37,893 nucleotides of DNA from the NCBI GenBank assembly GCA_964567515.1, contig CAZMMW010000001.1, positions 1 to 37,893 on the forward strand, given 5' to 3'. This document shows positions 26,498 through 33,488 of the stretch, piece after piece (positions within the stretch are counted from its first letter, which is position 1; each line of letters opens with the position of its first letter). This stretch comes from JBBIVB01 sp964567515 (lineage in GTDB: Bacteria; Patescibacteriota; Patescibacteriia; Veblenbacterales; UBA10138). Made by a program: the position numbers and the translations under genes. The notes beneath the pieces were generated by a model. That model saw only the letters and a list, made by a program, of their open reading frames with translations, made no database searches and had not been told where the DNA came from.

Positions 26498-26956
26498 TTA
26501 ATCAGTTAAAATCTCCTTGGCCACTTGGCTAGCTGTTTGACCATCTAAACTGGAACCAAACTGAGTCAACAAAGCTTTAATTAATTTACCCACATCGGTA
26601 ACGCCAGATAAATTAAGTTCCTGCTTTAACCTAACTGTCACCTGTTTTATTTCCTCCAAAGAAGGTGGGGGTGGTAAATATTTTTCTATTTCGGCTTTTT
26701 CTCCTAATTCTTTTTGTGCTAATTCTTCTCTTCCTCCTTCAAGATATAAATTAGCCGCCTCTTGTCTCTTTTTGGCCTCAGTGCGAATAATCCTTATCGC
26801 CTCTTCTTCGGTTAACTCCTGTTTTTGACTATGCAGTTTGATTTCCTGATTATGCAAACTGCTTTTTAAACCACGCAAAACTAAAACGCGCTGTTTTAGA
26901 TGATCTCTTACAGCTTGTTTTAACTCGGCGTCTATCCGCTCGAGAAGTTTGGACAT
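26498..26956 (-). CDS. yqeY: GatB/YqeY domain-containing protein
   Basis: YqeY proteins are small helical proteins related to the tail domain of the GatB amidotransferase subunit; their exact role is not settled, although a tRNA link is assumed. The 152-residue product has a charged helical N-terminus with QELTEEEAIRIIRTEAKKRQ, the PPPPSLEEI segment, and a C-terminal VTDVGKLIKALLTQF...ASQVAKEIL, all typical. It lies five bases downstream of rpsU, a common pairing, and seven bases upstream of the giant surface-protein gene, so one transcript may reach that gene. Confidence 0.93.
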   Translation of the reverse strand: MSKLLERIDAELKQAVRDHLKQRVLVLRGLKSSLHNQEIKLHSQKQELTEEEAIRIIRTEAKKRQEAANLYLEGGREELAQKELGEKAEIEKYLPPPPSLEEIKQVTVRLKQELNLSGVTDVGKLIKALLTQFGSSLDGQTASQVAKEILTD

Positions 26957-26961
26957 AATTT

Positions 26962-27240
26962 TTATTTAGGTAAACCGCGTTTTAATAAATTACGAACTTT
27001 AATGGAGTTGCTTTTTAACTCTTCTTCTGTTAATTGTCCGGTTTTACGCAAATACTCCTTTCGTTTAGTAATCATTTGTCCGCGTACAGCGGCTTGTCTT
27101 AGCTCCCTCTTAGTACGGGGCGTCTCATAAAAACGTCGCTTTTTAGCGCGTAAAATGACTCCTGATTGCTGTACTCGTTTATTAAAGCGTCGGATTAAAC
27201 TCTCTACTGATTCATGTTCTCGTCGTTTAACCTCAACCAC
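26962..27240 (-). CDS. rpsU: Small ribosomal subunit protein bS21
   Basis: Ribosomal protein near the 3' end of 16S rRNA, beside the anti-Shine-Dalgarno sequence. The N-terminus VEVKRREHESVESLIRRFNKR is the bS21 signature, followed by the basic RRFYETPRTKRELR region. At 92 residues it is longer than the roughly 60-70 usual for bS21, with a polar C-terminal extension after about residue 70. The start is GTG, preceded at seven bases by AGGGAGGTGA (27248-27257), the only strong, well-placed Shine-Dalgarno sequence I find before a gene in this window. A near-consensus promoter lies just upstream. Confidence 0.95.
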   Translation of the reverse strand: MVEVKRREHESVESLIRRFNKRVQQSGVILRAKKRRFYETPRTKRELRQAAVRGQMITKRKEYLRKTGQLTEEELKSNSIKVRNLLKRGLPK

Positions 27241-27247
27241 AAAGATG

Positions 27248-27257
27248 TCACCTCCCT
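27248..27257 (-). promoter_or_regulatory. Strong Shine-Dalgarno sequence of rpsU
   Basis: AGGGAGGTGA on the - strand, seven bases before the GTG start. It is unusual here because the other genes in the window lack a recognisable one. It fixes the GTG at 27240 as the start. Confidence 0.9.
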
Positions 27258-27292
27258 ATTCCAAGATAAATTAATAATAAATCACTATCTAT

Positions 27293-27321
27293 ATTATAAC
27301 TATTTTTTCTATTATCGTCAA
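27293..27321 (-). promoter_or_regulatory. Sigma70-type promoter of rpsU-yqeY
   Basis: On the - strand TTGACG (27316-27321), 17 bases, TATAAT (27293-27298). Five of six and six of six consensus matches. The start site would be near 27286, giving a leader of about 45 bases that carries the strong Shine-Dalgarno sequence. Confidence 0.82.
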
Positions 27322-27415
27322 ATATAAACTTCCCCCAATCTGAATATCATAATCAAATTAGCTCTTTTATTAAAAAATAACTTATGATGCTTTAAAATAG
27401 ATAAATGGCTGATAT

Positions 27416-28762
27416 TTAACCCGAAGTGGTTAAACTGGATTTCTGGCTTAAGCGTTTGATAATTTCGGGAAGTATTTTGCGTATATCCACTGTTTCTTGA
27501 ATACCATTTTCCATATCTCTAATAATAACCGTTGCGTCCATCAACTCTTTCTGCCCTAATACTAAAGCAAAACTAGCACCTAATTTATTAGCTATTTCTA
27601 ATTGCCCCTTCAGTCCATTCTTAGTAAAGCTTTCCGCCACTTTAATACCCGCCTCTCGAAGTTCCTCAAATAATTTTAAAGCCTTACGTCTAGGTTCATC
27701 ACCTAAACTAGTAATAAAAATATCCGGTTTAGATAAGATCGGCACAGCTATTTGCTTCTTTTTGAGTTCGGAAACCAAACGTTCTATACCTAGACCAAAA
27801 CCTATGGCTGGTGTAGCTCGACCTCCCAGTTCCTCTACTAAATTATCATACCTGCCACCACCGCCCAAGGAAGCAACCGCACCCTCTTCTCCCCAAATCT
27901 CAAACACGGTACGAGTGTAATAATCAAAACCACGAACCAAATAAGGATTAAGTTGATAAGTGAATTCTACTTCATCTAAGTGTTCTAATAATTTAACAAA
28001 ATGATTGCGGCACGGTTCGCATAAAAAATCAACTAGTTGAGGAGCGTTTTTACTAATGATCCGACAACTTTCCTCTTTACAATCAAGTAAACGTAATGGG
28101 TTACGTTGTAATCGTTGTTTACAATCATCACAGAGATCTGACTTTTTGGTTTTATAAAAATCCAATAACCCCTGCCGATAACGAGGCCGACAAACAGGAC
28201 AACCAATACTATTAATATTAAAGGTAACTGTTAAAGATAATTTTTTAAACAAGGCGGCAGCGGCCATAATTACTTGGCTATCAACCAAAGCATCACCCTC
28301 GCCCAACACCTCAAAATCTATTTGCCAATGCTGACGATATCTACCTGCTTGTGGTCGTTCATGACGAAACAATGGTCCCACGGCATATACCTTAACAGGC
28401 TGTGGTAGAGAAACCATACCATGCTCAATATAGGCGCGGGCAATACCAGCAGTATATTCTGGTCGCAAACTTAAACGATCTCCTGATTTATCAATAAAAG
28501 AATACATTTCTTTTTCTACAATATCGGTAGCGCTACCGATAGCTCTGGCAAACAAGCTAGTTCTTTCTAAAATAGGAGTATCAATATGTTCAAAACTATA
28601 ACTTGAAGCCACCTCTTCTACTGTGGATAAAATAAATTTCCAATATGGCCAATCTGCTGGTAAGATATCATGCATACCACGCACTGACTGAGGAATCGTA
28701 ACTTTTTTAGTTACGGTTGTTTTTTTATCTTCGTTTTTAGTTGACTGAGGACTAATTGACAT
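27416..28762 (-). CDS. hisS: Histidyl-tRNA synthetase
   Basis: Class II synthetase charging tRNA-His. The product from the ATG at 28762 is 448 residues. It shows SVRGMHDILPADWPYW near the N-terminus, motif 2 (VGPLFRHERPQAGRYRQHWQ), the histidine-specific LVRGFDYYTRTVFE, motif 3 (GFGLGIERLV) and a C-terminal anticodon-binding domain. The insert with CPVCRPRYR and CDDCKQR cysteines is common in bacterial HisRS. The longer open frame up to 28909 only overlaps lepB and encodes unrelated sequence, so I reject it. An extra N-terminal segment rich in Lys and Thr (about 20 residues) precedes the core. lepB ends 16 bases upstream. Confidence 0.96.
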   Translation of the reverse strand: MSISPQSTKNEDKKTTVTKKVTIPQSVRGMHDILPADWPYWKFILSTVEEVASSYSFEHIDTPILERTSLFARAIGSATDIVEKEMYSFIDKSGDRLSLRPEYTAGIARAYIEHGMVSLPQPVKVYAVGPLFRHERPQAGRYRQHWQIDFEVLGEGDALVDSQVIMAAAALFKKLSLTVTFNINSIGCPVCRPRYRQGLLDFYKTKKSDLCDDCKQRLQRNPLRLLDCKEESCRIISKNAPQLVDFLCEPCRNHFVKLLEHLDEVEFTYQLNPYLVRGFDYYTRTVFEIWGEEGAVASLGGGGRYDNLVEELGGRATPAIGFGLGIERLVSELKKKQIAVPILSKPDIFITSLGDEPRRKALKLFEELREAGIKVAESFTKNGLKGQLEIANKLGASFALVLGQKELMDATVIIRDMENGIQETVDIRKILPEIIKRLSQKSSLTTSG

Positions 28763-28778
28763 AATTTTATAAAAATTC

Positions 28779-29372
28779 TTATCTAGATTGGGTGGAAAAC
28801 CATATCCATCTATCAACCGGCCAAGCTCTAATCCAGGCGCGACCAATAATATTAGTTTTCTTAATAGGACCGAAATTACGAGAATCAAGGCTAAAATCTC
28901 TATTATCACCTAATAGATAATATTCATCATTTTTTAATGTTATGTCAATATTACCGGAAGTTAAAACGCTGACAGATAAATAAGGCTCGGTTAACTCATT
29001 AAGTTTCCCGTCTGCCTCCACAATAAAAACCTTGCCACTATTAACCATTAGATGTTCTCCTGGCATGCCCACTATCCGTTTAATGAAAAACTCCGACGGG
29101 TCTCTAGGATAACGAAAGATCACTGTTTCGCCCCGCTGCGGTTCGCGTAGTCTAAAAGACAACTCATCTATTAATAAATAATCATGCTCTAAAAAATTAG
29201 GCTCCATGGATTGTCCTTTAACATAAAAAGGCTGCACTAAAAAATAGCGAATCGGCAAAATAATAGCCAGAGAGATAATCGCTACTTTAATCAATTCCCA
29301 CAAAAAGATTAAGGCGGTTTTTATACCCCCAAAAATGCCTTCTTTAAAATCTGGTGAATTTTTATTGTCCAT
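28779..29372 (-). CDS. lepB: Signal peptidase I
   Basis: Membrane serine protease that removes signal peptides from exported proteins, such as the L,D-transpeptidase here. The 197-residue product has one N-terminal membrane segment (about 22-46), the nucleophile Ser55 in GQSMEPNF, the general base Lys98 in FIKRIVGMPGE, and box E GDNRDFSLDSRNFG. The single-anchor, short form resembles Gram-positive SipS. It lies between a NUDIX gene and hisS on the same strand. No Shine-Dalgarno sequence is evident. Confidence 0.96.
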   Translation of the reverse strand: MDNKNSPDFKEGIFGGIKTALIFLWELIKVAIISLAIILPIRYFLVQPFYVKGQSMEPNFLEHDYLLIDELSFRLREPQRGETVIFRYPRDPSEFFIKRIVGMPGEHLMVNSGKVFIVEADGKLNELTEPYLSVSVLTSGNIDITLKNDEYYLLGDNRDFSLDSRNFGPIKKTNIIGRAWIRAWPVDRWIWFSTQSR

Positions 29373-29481
29373 AAATCTAATTTCTTATTAGAGATAAAAT
29401 AATCTACTGTTTTATCCTTCGAAATTTCATATAATCCTTTATAGTCCTGTCGTAACTTTCGGCTAAATACATGGCCAGAGC

Positions 29482-29847
29482 TTATTTCGGAGTAACCCAT
29501 TTATATTCAGTTAATTCCCTACCATCAAGTTTAATATTATAGGAAGGCGTTTGACAGAGAAGGTTAAAATAAATAAAGTGCGCTGGTCTGTCAAAATCCT
29601 GTGAATTTATAAGCTCACCATAAGCAATTACCCCTTTTGATTCAAGCGACAAACCAATCTCTTCTTCCGCTTCCCGTAATAACGCTTTCTCAATAGTTTC
29701 ACCGGGTTCAATATGACCGCCGGGCATGGTCCATTTATCATGCCATTTTGGAGATCTAACAAGTAGTATTTTGCCTTCGGGATTTTCAATAATGGCCGAT
29801 CCAACAACCTCCACTCCTCTTGAAAACTTACGCTTTTGTCTAGACAT
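29482..29847 (-). CDS. NUDIX hydrolase, apparently cut short by an in-frame TAA
   Basis: NUDIX enzymes hydrolyse nucleoside diphosphates linked to another moiety. The complete NUDIX box GX5EX7REUXEEXGU is present at residues 44-66 (GHIEPGETIEKALLREAEEE, then IGL). The 121-residue product ends WVTPK-TAA, but the same frame continues after TAA with ALAMYLAESYDRTIKDYMKF and a few more residues to TAG at 29404-29406. This looks like the usual C-terminal helix, with the TAA standing where GAA (Glu) would be expected. The core may still fold. It could be a nonsense allele, a sequencing error, or readthrough. A TATAAT-like sequence ends very near the ATG, so the message could be almost leaderless. 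Confidence 0.85.
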   Translation of the reverse strand: MSRQKRKFSRGVEVVGSAIIENPEGKILLVRSPKWHDKWTMPGGHIEPGETIEKALLREAEEEIGLSLESKGVIAYGELINSQDFDRPAHFIYFNLLCQTPSYNIKLDGRELTEYKWVTPK

Positions 29848-29875
29848 ATATATTATAGATTATTTTAACATGAAA

Positions 29876-29950
29876 TGGTGGACGGTGCAGGATTTGAACC
29901 TGCGACCCCTGCAATGTGAATGCAGTGCTCTACCACTGAGCTAACCGTCC
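29876..29950 (-). tRNA. tRNA-Val (anticodon CAC), CCA encoded
   Basis: The - strand folds as a complete cloverleaf: acceptor GGACGGT/ACCGTCC, D-arm GCTC-AGTGGTA-GAGC, anticodon stem CTGCA/TGCAG around the loop TTCACAT (anticodon CAC, reading GUG), five-base variable region, T-arm GCAGG-TTCAAAT-CCTGC, discriminator A and encoded CCA (29876-29878). All stems are fully paired. It reads away from the divergent LCP gene and precedes the NUDIX gene. Confidence 0.96.
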
Positions 29951-30023
29951 TGTAATTAATGGTTCGTTGACATTAAGGCAAGCCCAATGTTACCATCTAA
30001 CTATACGTCTGTAAAGATACGTT

Positions 30024-31367
30024 ATGGATTTATCACCTCAAATAAGCCAGCCGCCTACGCCCAAAGAAACCACGAGGGGAAAATTTATTTTATACTTCCT
30101 CATAATTTTAATTTTGGTAATACTTACCTGGTGGTCAAGACAACCGCACATTCAAGCTACTCTAGTCGACTGGAATAAACGTTCTGTTTGGGAAAACATC
30201 GCGCGACTAGTGAGTAGCGCTGATAAAGAACTTAAAGGAGAAACAGAAGAAAGAATTAATATTCTACTCTTAGGAATGGGGGGCGTTAAGCATGATGGAC
30301 CATATTTAACTGATAGTATTATGTTGGTGAGTTTGAATCCTAAAACTACCGAGGCGGCTATCTTATCTATACCACGAGATCTGTCCACTTATATACCAAC
30401 TGTAGGATGGAAAAAAATTAATAGCGCCAATGCTTTTGGCGAAGCGAAACAAAAAGGTAATGGTGCTAATTTAGCCAGTCAAGTAGTGGCTGATACTTTT
30501 AGTATACCTATACATTATTATCTACGTGTTGATTTTACCGGTTTTGTTGGATTAATAAATCAGCTAGATGGGGTAAAAATAAATATCGAACATTCTTTTG
30601 TGGACAATGAATATCCTACCGAAGATAGTAAAATCACCACGATTAGTTTTAATGCCGGTGAACAAATTCTGTCTGGAGAACAAACATTAGAGTATGTCAG
30701 GTCGCGGCATGGCTCTAATGGGCAGGGGTCGGATTTTGCTCGAGCTAAACGTCAACAACAAGTGATTATAGCTTTGAAGCAAAAATTATTAAAATTATCC
30801 ACTTTTCTTAATCCCAGTTTAATAATCAAGCTATATCACACTTTTCAAGATAATATTGAGACTAATTTAGAAACCTGGGAAATTATTCGGCTATCCGATT
30901 TATTTAAAAATTTAAATACCGATAAAATTTATCATCGTACACTAGACACCTCCCCTAACGGTCCTTTAATAGAAACCAGGGGTAACGATGGCGCTTATTT
31001 ATTAGTACCTAAAAACGGTAATTATGAAGAACTTAAAAGTATTGCTAAAAATTTACTAAAGTTCTCTGCTGTCTTCCAAGAAAAAGCTAAGGTGGTTATT
31101 GAAAACGGTACCAATCAACCAGGTTTGGCTGAACAAACTGCTACTTGGTTAACTAATGAGGGGCTAACCGTGCTTTCTTATGGTAATGCTGATAAAAAAG
31201 ATTATCCTAATACTTTAATTTATAAAGTGGATGCTGTTGATAAACCAGCTTCTCAAAAAATCTTAGAAAAATTATTAGGTTATAAAACAAACTTAATCAC
31301 TGGCGCTACTCAACGCCAAAATGAAGACTTTTTAATTATCTTAGGTAACGATATTATTAACCACTAA
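30024..31367 (+). CDS. LytR-CpsA-Psr (LCP) family protein with LytR_C domain
   Basis: LCP enzymes transfer lipid-linked glycopolymers to the cell wall or other envelope acceptors. The 447-residue product has a short cytoplasmic N-terminus, one membrane segment (about 21-38), the LCP domain (about 72-290) with the family motifs LLLGMGG, TDSIMLVSLNP, SIPRDLSTYIP and the arginine motif YVRSRHGSNGQGSDFARAKR, then a C-terminal LytR_C domain (about 355-447, starting VVIENGTNQPGLA). It reads divergently from tRNA-Val. A TTGACA at 29967-29972 upstream may be the -35, but the matching -10 is weak. der follows three bases after the stop. Confidence 0.93.
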   Translation: MDLSPQISQPPTPKETTRGKFILYFLIILILVILTWWSRQPHIQATLVDWNKRSVWENIARLVSSADKELKGETEERINILLLGMGGVKHDGPYLTDSIMLVSLNPKTTEAAILSIPRDLSTYIPTVGWKKINSANAFGEAKQKGNGANLASQVVADTFSIPIHYYLRVDFTGFVGLINQLDGVKINIEHSFVDNEYPTEDSKITTISFNAGEQILSGEQTLEYVRSRHGSNGQGSDFARAKRQQQVIIALKQKLLKLSTFLNPSLIIKLYHTFQDNIETNLETWEIIRLSDLFKNLNTDKIYHRTLDTSPNGPLIETRGNDGAYLLVPKNGNYEELKSIAKNLLKFSAVFQEKAKVVIENGTNQPGLAEQTATWLTNEGLTVLSYGNADKKDYPNTLIYKVDAVDKPASQKILEKLLGYKTNLITGATQRQNEDFLIILGNDIINH

Positions 31368-31370
31368 ATC

Positions 31371-32663
31371 ATGCTTCATCCTTTGGTAGCAATTATTGGT
31401 CGAACTAACGTAGGTAAATCAACTCTATTCAACCGGCTCACTGGTCAAAATTTAGCTATTACTGATAAACAAGCTGGCACTACTAGAGATACTAATATCA
31501 TGCCTATGAGTTGGCAGCAAAAAACTTTCTGGTTAGCTGATAATCCGGGTTTGGACAAAAATAATAAGGAAACCCTATCAGTAATCATCAACCAAAATAT
31601 GATACGTATTTTAAAAGAAGCTGATTTGTTATTATGGGTGATTGACGGCTCTTGTAATCTAACTAGTGAAGATAAAAAAATGTTTGCTAAGTTAAAACCT
31701 TTCATGAATAAAATTATCGTGGTAGTAAATAAAATAGAAAATTCTAGACAACGATTAACTTATGAACATAAAAAAATTTTAGGCCTATCAACTACCTTAG
31801 TCTCCAGCAAAAACGGAGTTGGCACTGGTGATTTATTAGATGAGATCAGCGTTCGCTTAACTTCTTCCGCCACCATACCTCAAGCTATCAATTTAGCAAT
31901 CATTGGTAAACCTAATGTTGGTAAATCTTCTTTAGTTAATGCCCTAAGCGGAGAAGAAAGATCCTTGGTGCATACGACTCCCCATACTACTCGTGATAGT
32001 CAAAGAAGTTGGATTAATAAATATCAATTAGATTGGTGTCTGATAGATACCGCTGGTCTCCGACGACGAACTACAGCAGCTGATATTATTGAAAGCAAAA
32101 GCATTGCCCAAACAATCAATAATTTAGAACAAGCTCAGACAATTATTTTGGTACTAGATGCATCACAACCTTTAAGTTGGCAAGACCAAAAACTGGGTGG
32201 TCTAATCTTATCTCAAAATAAACCAACGATTATCGTTTTTAATAAAAGTGACCTGATGGATAAATCTTTAAGTAAAAAGAAACGTGCTGAATTAACTAAA
32301 TGGCTACCAATGTTAAATTGGGCGCCAGTTATTTTTACATCTGCTATTACTAAAGAAGGGTTAAATGACTTGCTACCTATCGTCATTGAATTAAAAGAAC
32401 AATATAGTAGCCGGCTGAACTCTAGTGAAGAAGAATTGTTAATTTGTAGTCTAAAACACTTTCTATACCCTAATCCACGTTTTAGCTTTCTAAAATTTTC
32501 ACAAATTAGTGACAAACCACCAACCTTTCGTATAATATTAAAAGGGAAAGATAAAGTACCTACCGCTCTAGCCACTAGTATGGAAAAACTTGTTAGACAA
32601 AAAATAATACGTCTTAAATATACACCCATCAGAATAGAAGTCATCACACGACGGGGTGTTTAA
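31371..32663 (+). CDS. der: GTPase Der (EngA), ribosome assembly
   Basis: Essential tandem-GTPase acting in 50S subunit maturation. Two G domains are visible in the 430-residue product: G1 loops GRTNVGKST (10-18) and GKPNVGKSS (179-187), with DNPG and DTAG G3 motifs and NKIE and NKSD G4 motifs. A C-terminal KH-like domain covers about 345-430 (PTFRIILKG). It starts three bases after the LCP gene and is followed by pth, so LCP-der-pth form an operon. Confidence 0.96.
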   Translation: MLHPLVAIIGRTNVGKSTLFNRLTGQNLAITDKQAGTTRDTNIMPMSWQQKTFWLADNPGLDKNNKETLSVIINQNMIRILKEADLLLWVIDGSCNLTSEDKKMFAKLKPFMNKIIVVVNKIENSRQRLTYEHKKILGLSTTLVSSKNGVGTGDLLDEISVRLTSSATIPQAINLAIIGKPNVGKSSLVNALSGEERSLVHTTPHTTRDSQRSWINKYQLDWCLIDTAGLRRRTTAADIIESKSIAQTINNLEQAQTIILVLDASQPLSWQDQKLGGLILSQNKPTIIVFNKSDLMDKSLSKKKRAELTKWLPMLNWAPVIFTSAITKEGLNDLLPIVIELKEQYSSRLNSSEEELLICSLKHFLYPNPRFSFLKFSQISDKPPTFRIILKGKDKVPTALATSMEKLVRQKIIRLKYTPIRIEVITRRGV

Positions 32664-32679
32664 TCATTTTAATCATTTT

Positions 32680-33246
32680 ATGAAATTAATCATTGGTCTA
32701 GGTAACCTTGGCAAAAATTATGCTGCCACTAGGCATAATCTAGGAGCTATGGTAGTACAATTACTAGCTCAAGCCACTTCGCCTGATGCTAATTGGGATA
32801 AGTGGCAAAATCGTGCTTTAATTAGTACTCTAATTATTAATCAACAACAAGTAAAATTAATTCGTCCGCTGACCATGATGAATGAATCTGGTACAACAGT
32901 AGCCAAATTAGTTAATTTCTATAAGATACCTACCAATAATCTATGGATAGTACATGACGAATTAGACTTACCTTTTGGTGTTATTCGTCTCTCTTGGCAA
33001 AGTTCAGCAGCGGGACATAAAGGAGTAGAAGGTATTATCGAAGAATTAGGTACGACTGACTTTTGGCGTTTTAGATTAGGCATTGGCAGACCACCAGTAG
33101 GATTACCGGCTGATCAATATGTACTGGCTAACTTTACTCCTACAGAGCAAGAATCGTTACCACTATTTTTAAGTAAAGCCGTTGCTCGTTTAAAATTAGC
33201 CCTAACCGAAGGAGTACAATTTACCATGACTAAATATAATGAGTAA
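32680..33246 (+). CDS. pth: Peptidyl-tRNA hydrolase
   Basis: Recycles peptidyl-tRNA by cleaving the ester bond. From the ATG at 32680 the product is 188 residues and begins MKLIIGLGNLGKNY, the family N-terminus. The catalytic His19 lies in TRHNLG, and the catalytic Asp in VHDELDLPFG; SAAGHKGVEGIIEELGT is also conserved. A GTG at 32656 would overlap der and add eight residues before the conserved start, so I reject it. On the opposite strand a terminator and a candidate RNA gene come right up to the stop codon. Confidence 0.96.
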   Translation: MKLIIGLGNLGKNYAATRHNLGAMVVQLLAQATSPDANWDKWQNRALISTLIINQQQVKLIRPLTMMNESGTTVAKLVNFYKIPTNNLWIVHDELDLPFGVIRLSWQSSAAGHKGVEGIIEELGTTDFWRFRLGIGRPPVGLPADQYVLANFTPTEQESLPLFLSKAVARLKLALTEGVQFTMTKYNE

Positions 33247-33247
33247 T

Positions 33248-33271
33248 AAAAAACCCACTCCAATAGTGGGT
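33248..33271 (-). terminator. Intrinsic terminator of the candidate RNA
   Basis: Arms ACCCACT and AGTGGGT (33253-33259, 33265-33271) with a five-base loop. On the - strand the stem is followed by six T (33248-33253); on the + strand it is not, so it terminates - strand transcription and not pth. Confidence 0.8.
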
Positions 33272-33440
33272 ATAAATCTAGATGTTGGTTGCCTACCGTC
33301 TCCTACCTGCCAGCACCAAGAACATCTAGATAACTAGTTGCTCTTAAATCTTTAAGCTGTCTCTCGCTTTAGGAGGAGTTGCGAGAAAATCACCGCTGGT
33401 AAGTAGGAGACGAAAGGGTCTTTTTAAAACAACTAGTAAT
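33248..33440 (-). ncRNA. Candidate structured small RNA, promoter to terminator, about 190 nt
   Basis: No ORF fits this gap. On the - strand a promoter (33447-33475) would start an RNA near 33440, and a terminator ends it at 33248. Three long pairings exist: 33430-33437 with 33333-33340 (8 bp), 33321-33331 with 33276-33286 (11 bp, perfect), and 33395-33412 with 33297-33314 (18 positions: 16 Watson-Crick, one G-U, one mismatch). The last joins the interiors of the other two, so it is either a pseudoknot or an alternative fold. A hairpin with arms 33362-33367 and 33381-33386 shows UCCUCCU in its loop, complementary to Shine-Dalgarno sequences. I recognise no known family; 6S, SRP, tmRNA and RNase P hallmarks are absent. 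Confidence 0.65.
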
Positions 33441-33446
33441 TAAAAA

Positions 33447-33475
33447 ATCTTAGCAAAAAGCCGACTTTTTGTCAA
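33447..33475 (-). promoter_or_regulatory. Sigma70-type promoter of the candidate RNA
   Basis: On the - strand TTGACA (33470-33475), 17 bases, TAAGAT (33447-33452). The -35 is consensus and the -10 matches five of six. No - strand gene lies downstream other than the candidate RNA. The spacer contains a small palindrome, AAAAAGCCGACTTTTT. Confidence 0.72.
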
Positions 33476-33488
33476 GAGTCTACATTTT

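Noticed and set aside
27416..28909. Longer hisS start giving 497 residues
   Set aside because: The first 49 codons lie inside lepB in another frame and have no similarity to HisRS; the ATG at 28762 leaves a normal protein.
29726..29944. + strand ORF across the NUDIX start and tRNA-Val
   Set aside because: The DNA is accounted for by the tRNA cloverleaf and the NUDIX gene on the other strand.
32656..32679. GTG start for pth
   Set aside because: It overlaps der and adds eight residues before the conserved MKLIIGLGN start.
33247..33488. T-box or riboswitch leader of mfd on the + strand
   Set aside because: No T-box motif, and the terminator has its T-run only on the - strand; promoter orientation also points to the - strand.
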